From: Novosphingobium pentaromativorans US6-1
Lineage (GTDB): Bacteria; Pseudomonadota; Alphaproteobacteria; Sphingomonadales; Sphingomonadaceae
Length of the DNA: 64,000 nt
NCBI RefSeq assembly: GCF_000767465.1
Contig: NZ_CP009292.1
Location: forward strand, 1-64,000
Direction: 5' to 3'
Shown here: piece after piece, positions 35,778 to 46,715 of the stretch
How the letters are laid out: every line of letters starts with the position of its first letter
How positions within the stretch are numbered: position 1 is the stretch's first letter
Program-made: the position numbers and the translations under genes
Notes under the pieces: model-generated
Databases searched by the model: none
Seen by the model: only the letters and a program-made list of their open reading frames with translations
What the model was told of the DNA's origin: nothing

Positions 35778-36395
35778 ATGCCCTCCAGCGACGTTGCCTT
35801 CACCGCCAGCGTCAAGGCGATGCAGCAGGCCCGCGGGTCACGCGAAGCCTATGCCAGGATTGAACAGCGTGGCGGCTTCCGCACCGGGATCAACGACGAC
35901 CTGGCTGACTTCCTCACCCGGATCGACACGGCCTATCTCGCCACGGCCAGCGCCGGCAGCCAGCCCTATGCCCAGCACCGAGGTGGACCACCCGGCTTCA
36001 TCAGGGTGATCGACGCGCGCACGCTGGGCTTTGCCGATTTTGTCGGCAACCGCCAATACGTCACTGCCGGCAACCTTGCCGAGAACGAGCAGGCCTTCCT
36101 GTTCCTGATGGACTATGGCGCTCGCCGGCGCATCAAGATCTGGGGCCTGGCGCGGGTTGTGGCGGACGATCCGGAGCTGGTCGCGCGGCTCATGCCGCAA
36201 GGCTACCCCGCCCGGGCCGAACAGGCGATCCTGTTCACTGTGCTGGCGTGGGACGTGAATTGCCCACAGCATATTCCTCGCAAGCTCGACGCCGATGACG
36301 TGACCATTGCCATCACCTCTCTGGAAGCCCGCATTGCCACACTCGAAACCGAAAACGCAGAGCTCCGGGCCCAGATCGAAAGGACCAAACCATGA
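35778..36395 (+). CDS. Pyridoxamine-phosphate-oxidase-family flavin protein
   Basis: 205 residues. Split-barrel FMN-binding fold typical of the PNPOx-like superfamily: [34 protein letters not shown] and [15 protein letters not shown]-terminal coiled-coil-like helix ([20 protein letters not shown]) is added. The ATG at 35778 follows GGAGGAG-type sequence at 35760-35766. Overlaps the next gene by ATGA. Likely an oxidoreductase of unknown substrate, not the vitamin B6 enzyme itself. Confidence 0.87.
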   Translation: MPSSDVAFTASVKAMQQARGSREAYARIEQRGGFRTGINDDLADFLTRIDTAYLATASAGSQPYAQHRGGPPGFIRVIDARTLGFADFVGNRQYVTAGNLAENEQAFLFLMDYGARRRIKIWGLARVVADDPELVARLMPQGYPARAEQAILFTVLAWDVNCPQHIPRKLDADDVTIAITSLEARIATLETENAELRAQIERTKP

Positions 36396-36856
36396 GCCGC
36401 CTGCCAGTGCCTCCGTTCACGCACGAGACTGCCGCCCTCAAGGCCCGCGCGGCAGAAGATGCCTGGAACAGTCGTGATCCTGCCCGCGTGGCGCTTGCCT
36501 ACACGCCCGCCAGCCAGTGGCGGAACCGGGCCGAGTTTATCACCGGGCGTCCGGCGATCGAGTCATTCCTTGCCCGCAAGTGGGCGCGGGAGCTGGACTA
36601 CCGCCTGATCAAGGAAGTGTGGGCACACACGGCCAACCGCATCGCGGTCCGCTTTGCCTACGAATACCACGACGACAGTGGCAACTCGTTCCGCGCCTAT
36701 GGCAACGAAAACTGGCAGTTCGATGCCGAAGGGCTGATGGAGCGCCGTATCGCTAGCATCAATGAGCATCCGATCGCGGAGGCTGACCGTTTGTTTCATT
36801 GGCCGCTCGGGCCTCGCCCCGGGGGCGCGCCGGGCCTGTCCGAACTGGGGCTCTAG
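36392..36856 (+). CDS. DUF1348 (NTF2-like) protein
   Basis: 154-residue protein of the DUF1348 / SnoaL-like NTF2 fold. Family stretches are [32 protein letters not shown] and [20 protein letters not shown] plus the C-terminal HWPLGPRP. Function unknown in the family. Starts inside the preceding stop, so translationally coupled. The group LysR-AhpD-PNPOx-DUF1348 looks like a small detoxification operon. About 350 bases after it (36857-37203) hold nothing I can identify. Confidence 0.88.
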   Translation: MSRLPVPPFTHETAALKARAAEDAWNSRDPARVALAYTPASQWRNRAEFITGRPAIESFLARKWARELDYRLIKEVWAHTANRIAVRFAYEYHDDSGNSFRAYGNENWQFDAEGLMERRIASINEHPIAEADRLFHWPLGPRPGGAPGLSELGL

Positions 36857-37203
36857 CGCTTGGTCAATCGGGCGGATCGGCTGGAGAAGGAGTGGCGTAG
36901 CTAGTAAGGTCCGCTAGCGAAATCCTGCGGGTAACCCCTGTCCGATCTGGTTGAAAATCCTATCCCCGGTCGCTGTGACGGCCAGGGCTGCTCAGCAGTC
37001 CGATCCGGTAAAAAAGACCGGTTTCAGGCCGTGCCTGGGGCGCCTCCATCTGCAGGAAGGTCGGGGGAGCGGACACTTGCCAATTTTCGAAACGGGGCGC
37101 GACCCCACAGCAATGCGACCTTTAATACCAGGCCAGCAGCCTGCTGCTCTTCCGTCTATATCGCGGCGAAGCGCACATGCAGGTGGTGAAACTTCGTCTT
37201 TTT

Positions 37204-38532
37204 CTACAATGTACATTTTCTCAGAGCAGCTTCGAATACCACCAGGAACTTGTCGACATGCTCGTCCTCGCAGACCAGCGGAGGTCGAATCTTGAGCGCA
37301 TCCTCGTTAGCTGCCGTCGTGCTGATGAGCACGCCGTCGTCCCGCATGGCGTTGACCAGATCGAGCGCGAGCATCCGGCGTTCCATAGAGGAACTTGCGT
37401 CAGACCCGATATCGACCCCGAAGAACAATCCGGCGTTCCGGATCGCGCGAATTCCGGGGGAGTGCGCGGCAACGAGCTCAAGGCCGGTCCTCAGCCGCCG
37501 GCTCACGGCGACTACCTTTTCCAATATGCCGTCGCGCTGCAGGACGGTCAGAACGGCACTGGCGGCGGCGATGCCGACCGTGTTTCCGGCAAAGGTGTTC
37601 GAGTACCGCGCGGTCTGGCCGAACAGTTCCATCGGATGCTGGCGGCCTACGACTGCGCCGATCGGAAAGCCATTCCCCATAGGCTTTCCCAGCGTGGCCA
37701 GATCGGGGACGATGCCGTGGCGCTCGAAGCCCCACATATGCGAACCGGTGCGGCCGAAGCCCGGCTGAACCTCGTCCGATATAACCAGGCCACCCGCCTC
37801 GCGGACAGCCTCGACCGCGCCGGCGATAAAGCCCGGCGGATCGATCCAGACACCATCGCTTGAAAAGATGCTGTCGAACAACAGCGCAGCCACGCCGATA
37901 CCGCGGCGTTGCAGGTCCGTAATTGCGGCGCGAACCTGGGCTTCGAAGAATGATGCCGCCTGATCATCGGGCACGCCGCTCGGTCCGGGCAGCGCGACCA
38001 TGCGCACGGTCGGGCTGAGGTTCACCGCAGCTCCCAGATTGGGAGATACTGCGGCCACGGCGGCGCTGGTTCCGTGATAGGCATAGGAGGTGACGATTAC
38101 GCCTTCGTTGCCGCTTACCAATCGCGCAATGCGCAAGGCAAGGTCGTTGGACTCACTGCCGGTGCAGGTAAACACCACGCGGTCCATCTCGGCGGGAAAT
38201 GTGCCGACGAGCCTTTCCGCATAGTCCACCAGCTTCGGCTCAAGATACCGGGTATTGGCGCTGAGCCGGGCCGCCTGCTCGGCCATCGCCGCATTCACTT
38301 CGGGATGGCAGTGCCCGAGTGACGGCACGTTGTTGTAGAAATCGAGATAGGCGCGGTTATCCGGGTCGTAGAGCCACATCCCTTCGCCGCGCACGAAGTG
38401 GACCGGTTTGCGATACTGCAGCCTGTATGAAGCGCCGAGAACGGCATCACGCCGCGCGATCAATTCAGTCTCGCGTTGGGGAAGCTCGGCCTCGCCGGGC
38501 CTGAAGCGGTTGGGCATGAGATCTACGGACAT
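37204..38532 (-). CDS. Class III aminotransferase / phospho-lyase-like PLP enzyme
   Basis: 442 residues of the fold type I, class III aminotransferase family. Typical stretches are LDFYNNVPSLGHCHPEV, TCTGSESNDLALRIAR, and GGLVISDEVQPGFGRTGSHMW, then the PLP-binding Lys in TLGKPMGNGFPIGAVVG. Its closest kin in memory are the AGXT2L-type phospho-lyases (ethanolamine-phosphate or 5-phosphohydroxylysine phospho-lyases), which act on a phosphate ester without transferring an amino group. The adjacent kinase gene upstream supports that. An ordinary omega-amino-acid aminotransferase is the alternative. Confidence 0.85.
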   Translation of the reverse strand: MSVDLMPNRFRPGEAELPQRETELIARRDAVLGASYRLQYRKPVHFVRGEGMWLYDPDNRAYLDFYNNVPSLGHCHPEVNAAMAEQAARLSANTRYLEPKLVDYAERLVGTFPAEMDRVVFTCTGSESNDLALRIARLVSGNEGVIVTSYAYHGTSAAVAAVSPNLGAAVNLSPTVRMVALPGPSGVPDDQAASFFEAQVRAAITDLQRRGIGVAALLFDSIFSSDGVWIDPPGFIAGAVEAVREAGGLVISDEVQPGFGRTGSHMWGFERHGIVPDLATLGKPMGNGFPIGAVVGRQHPMELFGQTARYSNTFAGNTVGIAAASAVLTVLQRDGILEKVVAVSRRLRTGLELVAAHSPGIRAIRNAGLFFGVDIGSDASSSMERRMLALDLVNAMRDDGVLISTTAANEDALKIRPPLVCEDEHVDKFLVVFEAALRKCTL

Positions 38533-38581
38533 GAGGTGCTGCCTATATGGTGCGGTTGTCGTTCAGGATGTGGGTGCTGCT

Positions 38582-39574
38582 TCAGGATGGGGCGAGCCCC
38601 GCCGCGGCGCGAATTGCCGCTTCGCCTGACGACGCATCGAGCAAAGCCAGGACCGCCAGCCCTTGTTCCGCCCGCTTCACGTTCTTCATGATATAGGGGG
38701 CGGCAGCCGGGAAAAGGTGTGACCGCCAGTTGTTGATCAGGAGCAGAGCGCTCTGGCGCGCACGCATCAATCCCAGCAGGAGCGATGCTTCGAGTTCCGA
38801 CAAGGGAGCCAGCGATGCATAGCCGGCGATGACATGTTCCGCTCCGCCCAGCGGAGTGCGCGGATCGATGACGAAATGCCCTGCTGCAATGGCGAGGTCC
38901 TGAATTCGGGGATTCCAGCCGCCATCGCCGAAATCGATGAATCCGATGCCCTTGCCGGTATCGATCATGTTGAATGGACTGGGATCGTTGTGGGTGACTT
39001 GCCAGTCGAGGTCGGCGATGTACGGAGAAATGTCGCGAATGTACTCCGCCATGGCACTGCGCACGAGCGACGCAGTCCGTCCCTTGCTAAGATAGCGCTC
39101 CAGTTCCACCAGCCATGGCCAGCAGGCGATGTTCCAAAGCACGGGGCGCCGTGCCGCCTGCGGGTCGGTGTCTTTCATGGCGAGATTGAGCCGAGCGAGC
39201 GCCGCGCCGACCTTGCGGAGGATCTCAGGAGTGCGCGGCACCATGTGCAGAGGAATCCCGTCCATGCGCGTTTGGAGGTAGCCGCAGCCCCCCTCATGTT
39301 CGAACATCAGCCCGCCAGAGAGCGTGTCGATCACCTCTGGCGCCATGACCCCGTCGGCCCCGCGCAGACCTGCCATCGCGGCGGACTGGAACTGAAAGCT
39401 TTCAAGGGTCTGCGGTCTCGAAGACGTCTTGAGAATGAACGCCCGGCCATCGGTCAGCTTTGCATCGAAGGTGCGCTCCACTTCGGACGACAAGGCGGTG
39501 AGAGCACCCTGCTGCCCGTAGTGCTGCTCAAGCAGCAAGACCGGCACATCGGACTCCGATGCGTCGGGCAGCAT
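38582..39574 (-). CDS. APH-family small-molecule kinase, hydroxylysine-kinase-like
   Basis: Aminoglycoside-phosphotransferase-fold kinase. Brenner motif VTHNDPSPFNMI (catalytic Asp and Asn) and the metal-site IDFGDGGWNP are clear, with an EHYG-type N-terminal glycine region (LLLEQHYGQQGALTALSSEV). ATG 39574 gives 330 residues, usual for hydroxylysine/homoserine-kinase-like proteins, with GGAG nearby; a TTG at 39760 would add 62 atypical residues. It should phosphorylate a hydroxyl of an amino compound. The PLP enzyme gene follows 49 bases downstream. Confidence 0.85.
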   Translation of the reverse strand: MLPDASESDVPVLLLEQHYGQQGALTALSSEVERTFDAKLTDGRAFILKTSSRPQTLESFQFQSAAMAGLRGADGVMAPEVIDTLSGGLMFEHEGGCGYLQTRMDGIPLHMVPRTPEILRKVGAALARLNLAMKDTDPQAARRPVLWNIACWPWLVELERYLSKGRTASLVRSAMAEYIRDISPYIADLDWQVTHNDPSPFNMIDTGKGIGFIDFGDGGWNPRIQDLAIAAGHFVIDPRTPLGGAEHVIAGYASLAPLSELEASLLLGLMRARQSALLLINNWRSHLFPAAAPYIMKNVKRAEQGLAVLALLDASSGEAAIRAAAGLAPS

Positions 39575-39868
39575 GGCCAGGCGCTCCGCAGCGGCCTGGA
39601 AGTAGGCCCTGTCATCGCACGATGCACGTTGATCGCCCGCCAGGAGGCCGATTTCCCTGACCTCCGCATCGGTTGAAACGCCGGTGCGTGACTTCACCTC
39701 GAAGGTCCTGTCCAAAGGGTACGAGCACACCGGGACGATGCAGCATATCCCATATGACAAGCTGCGTCGGCTTTGCAGCGAGCGCAGGGTTGACCTGCAC
39801 CTTCCACCCAGTCTTTTAGCAAGACAAACAGCGACATAGATAACCTTTCCGCCCGGCCGTCCTTATCT

Positions 39869-40543
39869 TCACAGGCCCAGCAGGGCCGGGAGTTCGTGGA
39901 AGTCCTTGATGCGGGTCACGCCATAATGATCGGTAGGCGGTTCATGCCCGCGATCGACGAACACCTTGGCGCCAAAACCCAGATCGTGTGCCGTCATCAG
40001 ATCGTAGCGCGGGCTCGATGAAACATGCATCATGTCTTCCGGTCTACATCCCAACCGATCGAGCATATACTCGAACGGCCGCATCAGCGGCTTGTAGGCG
40101 CCCGCTTCCTCGGCCGTCAGCACGGCATGGAAAGGCACGCCAATATTGCGCGCGCTGTGGGGGATCAGATCCACCATGCTGTTGGACAGGATGACGAGCG
40201 GATATTGCTCCGCGATCCGGCTCAAGGGGCCGGGCACATCGGCGTGGGGCTGCCAGGTGGGCACTGCATCGTAGAGGGCCTGGATGTCGCGCGCGTCATG
40301 TTCGACCCCATGCTTGCGGCAGGCGCGTTCGATCGAGTTGGCAATGACATCGTAGAACGGCTTCCATGCGCCCAACACTTCATCCAGACGATAGGCGCGG
40401 AATGAATCAAGAAAGGCATCCATCTTCGAAGGCTTGACGCGGTTCAAGAAAATTTCGCGCGCGCTCGGCCCCATGATGAAATTGATCATGGTGCCATAGC
40501 AATCGAAACTTATGTATTTTGGCCTGAACATGGGAGGACACAC
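39869..40543 (-). CDS. HAD-superfamily hydrolase, haloacid-dehalogenase type II-like
   Basis: 224 residues. Motif I FDCYGT with the nucleophile Asp, motif II in VILSNSM, Lys in AGAYKP, and a motif III-like SSSPRYDLMTAHDLGF lacking the usual tight Asp pair. The layout fits 2-haloacid dehalogenase-type HADs, many of which are phosphatases. Starts at GTG 40543; ATG 40531 is possible. Upstream of the kinase on the same strand. May recycle or hydrolyse a phosphorylated or halogenated side product. Confidence 0.82.
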   Translation of the reverse strand: MCPPMFRPKYISFDCYGTMINFIMGPSAREIFLNRVKPSKMDAFLDSFRAYRLDEVLGAWKPFYDVIANSIERACRKHGVEHDARDIQALYDAVPTWQPHADVPGPLSRIAEQYPLVILSNSMVDLIPHSARNIGVPFHAVLTAEEAGAYKPLMRPFEYMLDRLGCRPEDMMHVSSSPRYDLMTAHDLGFGAKVFVDRGHEPPTDHYGVTRIKDFHELPALLGL

Positions 40544-40791
40544 CTTGGTCGAAGTTTTCTGACAAGACCAAGGCTAGGGTCTGAGCGGTGCGGAATGCTG
40601 CCGTTGTCTCGATGTTCAGAAGAATCTTGTCCCGCCTTGGAGGCTGTCCTCGAAATTGGCACAGGATCGTAGTGGATCAGCAATGCCCTTGTGCTTCCAT
40701 CAGTTTCGAATTTGCCAGATTCCTCTAATGCTCAATGGAGGCATTTTCAGGGACAGGGTTACAAAGACACCTGCGATCCATCGCGGGCAAA

Positions 40792-41280
40792 TCAACTGGG
40801 ATTAGAAGCGAAAAGTTGGTCAATTGGATAACTTTCGCGAACAATCGGAGAGTCGAGTACAATATAGCAGGAGTATTTCCCTATCCCGGCTTCACTTTCT
40901 AGCAATATTTCCATGACCTTCTGGTAATGACTAACGCTTCTGGCCACCACTTTAAGAAGGTAATCATATCCTCCTGTAACATGATGGCATTCGACGATTT
41001 CGCGAACTTCCCTGACGTGGTCGAGGAATCGTTTGAAATTGCTAGTGCGATGTCCCGTCAGTGTCACTTCCGTGAACACCATCAAATGCTCGCCCAGCAA
41101 TTCCAGCGCGATGCGGGCGCCATAGGATTTGATATAGCCCAGGTTTTCAAGGCGCTTGACGCGGCACAGGCAAGGACTGGTCGAAAGCCCGACTGCATCC
41201 GCCAATCCGACATTGGTCACGCGGCCGTGCTCCTGGAGAAACGATAAAATCTTGAAATCTATCCGATCGAGCTTTTCCAT
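40792..41280 (-). CDS. Lrp/AsnC-family transcriptional regulator
   Basis: 162 residues. N-terminal HTH (LDRIDFKILSFLQEHGRVTN, then VGLADAVGLSTSPCLCRVKRLENLGYI) and a C-terminal RAM ligand domain (HVTGGYDYLLKVVARSV). Family members respond to amino acids. Head of a minus-strand series with HAD, kinase and PLP enzyme, so probably senses the amino compound they use. The gap to the HAD gene is 248 bases. Confidence 0.93.
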   Translation of the reverse strand: MEKLDRIDFKILSFLQEHGRVTNVGLADAVGLSTSPCLCRVKRLENLGYIKSYGARIALELLGEHLMVFTEVTLTGHRTSNFKRFLDHVREVREIVECHHVTGGYDYLLKVVARSVSHYQKVMEILLESEAGIGKYSCYIVLDSPIVRESYPIDQLFASNPS

Positions 41281-41802
41281 TTCAATTTCCGATGCGCGGA
41301 CTGGCCTTCAAGCAAATTGAATTCTTTACGAAATGCCTCGGCAGCTTATGCGCCGCGCAGCCGCAGTTTTCACCGGGGAATGAAGCGACTCCAGCAGATA
41401 TTTACCGCACGTGACCTGGAAACTTAAACTCTGTGCTGCTTTGGGCGTCTGATCGACTTGTCCAAGCGCCAACTGCAGACTGCGCGCACGAAGCTGTTGC
41501 ATTGCAACGCCCAGTGAGCCAGCGGCGCGCGTACTTTGAATGTACGAATGTTTCACGCCTTGCTCGCATAAAACCAGACCTGCCGGTCGTCCCGACTTTG
41601 CTGATGAGTTTGGCTCCGTCATCGCCGTGATAATGCCGCCTGCGTACTTTGTATCGAGCTGTTCGCAGAACTCGAGTCGCCAAGGCGCCGCTTCGCTGCT
41701 ATCGGCTATTATCCTGCATCCTGAAACGGGTTCTGCAGCCTTGCGTGCTACGTTCACTCGCGAGGATAGGTTTCTTCGGACGTGGTTTAAGGTATCTAAC
41801 AG

Positions 41803-42474
41803 ATGACATTCGACAGGGGAAATCGCGGCTATGGTCGCGATCGGTTCGGCGGTGGTGATGATCGTTGGGGCGGCGGAAACGATCGCTTTGGCGGCGGTGA
41901 CCGCTTCGGTGGCGGCCAGCGTGGTGGCTTCGGTGGCTCGCGAGGCGGCGGTTTCGGCGGTGGCGGTTCGCGTGGCGGTCCAGGCCAGGTTGTGGGTCAG
42001 GGCCGTGGCACGGTCAAGTTCTTCAACCCCGACAAGGGCTTCGGCTTCATTCAGCTTGAAGGTGGCGGCGACGATGCATTCGTGCACATCAGCGCTGTGC
42101 AGTCCGCCGGCCTCGAAACGCTGGCGGAAGGTCAGCAGCTGGAATTCCAGCTGGTTGAGCGCAACGGCAAGGTTTCCGCATCTGAACTGACCATCGTCGG
42201 CGAGGTCGTTGTTGCCGAACGTCGCGAGCGGCCTGCCGCTCCTGTTCAACGTCAGTCCACTGGCGAGAAGGCAACCGGCACGGTCAAGTTCTTCAATGGC
42301 ACGAAGGGCTTCGGCTTCATCGTCCGCGATGACGGCCAGCCTGATGCGTTCGTGCATATCAGCGCCGTTGAGCGCTCCGGTCTGCACGGCCTTTCGGAAG
42401 GCGATCAGCTCGAATTCGAGATCGAGATCGATCGCCGCGGCAAGGCGTCGGCCGTGAATCTGGTCCAGCGCTGA
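41803..42474 (+). CDS. Double cold-shock-domain protein with Gly/Arg-rich N-terminus
   Basis: 223 residues. The first about 60 are a low-complexity Gly/Arg/Phe/Asp run (DRFGGGDRFGGGQRGGFGG), like RGG RNA-binding tails. Two cold-shock domains follow, about 67-131 and 157-222. Each has RNP1/RNP2-like motifs: GTVKFFNPDKGFGFI and DAFVHIS in the first, GTVKFFNGTKGFGFI and DAFVHISAVE in the second. A 25-residue linker separates them. Probably an RNA chaperone. The 520 bases before it (41281-41802) carry no gene; a regulatory 5' leader is possible but I see no defined structure. Confidence 0.93.
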   Translation: MTFDRGNRGYGRDRFGGGDDRWGGGNDRFGGGDRFGGGQRGGFGGSRGGGFGGGGSRGGPGQVVGQGRGTVKFFNPDKGFGFIQLEGGGDDAFVHISAVQSAGLETLAEGQQLEFQLVERNGKVSASELTIVGEVVVAERRERPAAPVQRQSTGEKATGTVKFFNGTKGFGFIVRDDGQPDAFVHISAVERSGLHGLSEGDQLEFEIEIDRRGKASAVNLVQR

Positions 42475-42519
42475 CGGACTGGGCCATGGCTGCCGCAGGA
42501 GGCCATGGCTTCATCTCGT

Positions 42520-42560
42520 GCTTTCCGTCACCGATCGCCTCATGATCGGCGACGGAAAGC
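42520..42560. terminator. Long hairpin between csp-like gene and rpoD
   Basis: GCTTTCCGTC-A-CCGATC pairs with GATCGG-C-GACGGAAAGC around GCCTCAT: 16 paired bases with one mismatch. No T-run follows. It may end the cold-shock transcript or stabilise its 3' end. Confidence 0.6.
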
Positions 42561-42808
42561 GCCCGGCTCATGTCGATGGCCCTGATCAAGGCAGCCTTCG
42601 ACATACTGATTGCAGGGCCAGGGGCGTGTGTCCCTGGTCCGAACGCGGAGCACGCGGGCGGACCAGCTTCTTCTCGGAACTGATGTCCGGCCACATTGCT
42701 CGAACCCCAGATCAGAGGCGGTTCATTCCTGCCTGGTGATCTGAGAACCTAGCCTTGTCCTGGCGCGATCATCGTCATGGACAGGCCCATAAGACGACAA
42801 CGGATTGC

Positions 42809-44845
<2,037 letters not shown>

Positions 44846-45230
44846 GTAGAGATCGCTCGACATCTGCCCGAGTTGCGGATGGTCTGCACCTGAGGACCCA
44901 AAATTGGCGTCTGAACGACTGCGGTGGGTCGACTGTCGCTGGAAGCGAACACCGGTTCGCGGGACGTTGCTGCCGGTCGCCGCCACTACTGGCAACGGCT
45001 GATTACGCCGAAACCGGTAATTCGTGGCACCACGTCAGCCCTCTCCCCCAACTCTTAGCCGTTGGACAAACCGGAACGGCGGCTTCGCGCCGCAGATCAG
45101 GTCTAGGCTGCTCTACATTCATTCGCCTGAACGCGGCACGCGAATGACGATGGGTGCGGATGATTCGGAATGTTTCCTTTCAGATATGCACCAGCTGAAG
45201 CTGCCTTTCGTTCAGAGGAGCTGATTGTCA

Positions 45231-45265
45231 GCCTTGGGATGACATAAGGCCGGGACAGACCGATA
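45231..45265. repeat. Dispersed repeat, copy A
   Basis: Begins GCCTTGGGATGACATAAGG and continues to ACCGATA. It matches 31 of 35 bases of copy B at 54344-54378. It lies in the otherwise empty 715-base stretch 44846-45560. No ORF or hairpin explains it; it may be the end of an old mobile element. Confidence 0.6.
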
Positions 45266-45560
45266 TGAGAACGCTGAGTAAAATTCGGCGACGGTAGCAG
45301 CGGGATAGTTTCGTCGCGGGCGGAGTAAAACCGGGCTACCTGTTTTCCTTCTTCAATGAGCGCAGGAGGATTGGGGATCTACACCGTGGAATTTTAACTA
45401 AAGGTGCGACCGGCAGCCTCGGAAGGTATGCACCTCGACCATCACGTGAGCATGCCTGGTGGAAATGCCAGACGCTACGCATAGTCTGAGGGCGCCAGCG
45501 GATTGGCAGCCATTGGGGAGTGCCACAAGAAGGCGCGGAGCACGACGATTGATTTCGCGC

Positions 45561-46715
45561 TCAGCGGGCCCTGATGCGGTCACCTTCCTTCAGGTCACTG
45601 GCCGGATTGAGCACGACACTGGCATTGTCGGCGAGGCCGTTGATCACTTCGCCGTAGTCGTCGTTGAGGTGATCGATCTTCACCACGCGCTCGCGGGCAA
45701 GGCCGCTGTCGTCAACAAAGACACGCCAGCCGCCATCCTTGCCGCGAAACAACGCGCCGATCGGCACCCGCAAGGCATCTGGCTTGCTCCACACGATGAT
45801 CGTCGCGTCGATCTGGTATCCGTGACCAAGGCGGGTCGCTTGGCGCGCGGCGAAAGCGTCGAAGCCGATGACGACATTGACGCGCTGCTCCTCGATGCCA
45901 AGCGCCGAGACCTTGAGCCGCCCGTAAGGTTCGATGTATTTAACGCGGCCGATCAGCGGCTTCGAACCACCCCATTGCGTGATCTCCACACGATCGCCCG
46001 GCTTCACCCGCACCGCCTCGCGCGATAGCAGATCGACGACCACCTCGATCTTGTCAGGGTCGCCAATCGTGACGAGCGGCGTTCCTTCCGTGATCACGCC
46101 TTCGCTCTTTTCGGGAACCAGCAGCACGGACCCGCTCACCGGTGCGACTACTGCAACCGGCGCACCAGCCGTCGTGCCTCCTGGTTCACTGAGCGAAGCC
46201 CTGATCCGCTGCACCTCGGCCCGGCTCTGAGCGAGTGCGGCCTGCCCGGTCGAAACCCGTGTGCGCACTTGTTCGAGTTGCGCTCGCGAGATGAAACCGC
46301 TCGGCGCCAGAGACTCGGCGCGGGCAAGATCGCGCCGTGCCTGTGCCAGCTCGGCGGTGGCCCCGTCTTCGGCGGCTTTAGCGGATGCAAGCTGTCCGCG
46401 CAGTTCCTCCCGTGTCCGCCGATCGAGCGGCGACACCGGACGGCCGGTCATGCGGGTGATGATCTGGCCCCTGGCGACGGGGTCGCCGGCCTCGAGCGTG
46501 ATGCGCGAGGCGAAGCCCGTTACGGGCGCGGAGACGACGTAAAGTTCCTTTTCGCGTGTCACGCCGTCATCGGTGACGCCCACTGCCATGGGGCCTTTGC
46601 TGGCGGTGCCCAGATCGACCAGCTTGGCCTCGGGCCAGAAGGCGTAACCGAAGGCAAGGAGGAGCAATCCTCCGATAACCAGGGCCCAACGCCAGCGCTC
46701 GAGGAACTTGCCCAT
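45561..46715 (-). CDS. HlyD-family periplasmic adaptor of ABC exporter
   Basis: 384 residues. N-terminal membrane anchor (about 10-28, WALVIGGLLLLAFGYAFW), a biotinyl-lipoyl-like domain split by a coiled coil (about 90-170, with ELRGQLASAKAAEDGATAEL), then beta-barrel and membrane-proximal domains. The start overlaps the FtsX-type permease stop by one base. Adaptor that would link the permease to an outer-membrane channel, MacA/DevB-like. No outer-membrane partner is beside it. Confidence 0.9.
   Translation of the reverse strand: MGKFLERWRWALVIGGLLLLAFGYAFWPEAKLVDLGTASKGPMAVGVTDDGVTREKELYVVSAPVTGFASRITLEAGDPVARGQIITRMTGRPVSPLDRRTREELRGQLASAKAAEDGATAELAQARRDLARAESLAPSGFISRAQLEQVRTRVSTGQAALAQSRAEVQRIRASLSEPGGTTAGAPVAVVAPVSGSVLLVPEKSEGVITEGTPLVTIGDPDKIEVVVDLLSREAVRVKPGDRVEITQWGGSKPLIGRVKYIEPYGRLKVSALGIEEQRVNVVIGFDAFAARQATRLGHGYQIDATIIVWSKPDALRVPIGALFRGKDGGWRVFVDDSGLARERVVKIDHLNDDYGEVINGLADNASVVLNPASDLKEGDRIRAR

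Noticed and set aside
36951..37295. 114-residue reading between DUF1348 and the aminotransferase
   Set aside because: Overlaps the end of the aminotransferase gene and matches nothing.
41326..42387. Long minus-strand reading of 353 residues across the cold-shock gene
   Set aside because: It is the antisense shadow of the Gly-rich cold-shock gene. It has no ribosome site or family match.
42755..42808. Longer rpoD start
   Set aside because: The extra 18 residues have no match to Rpo[10 protein letters not shown] is the normal type of start.
45024..45224. 66-residue reading in the 44846-45560 gap
   Set aside because: No family match and a mixed composition; the only notable thing in the gap is the dispersed repeat.
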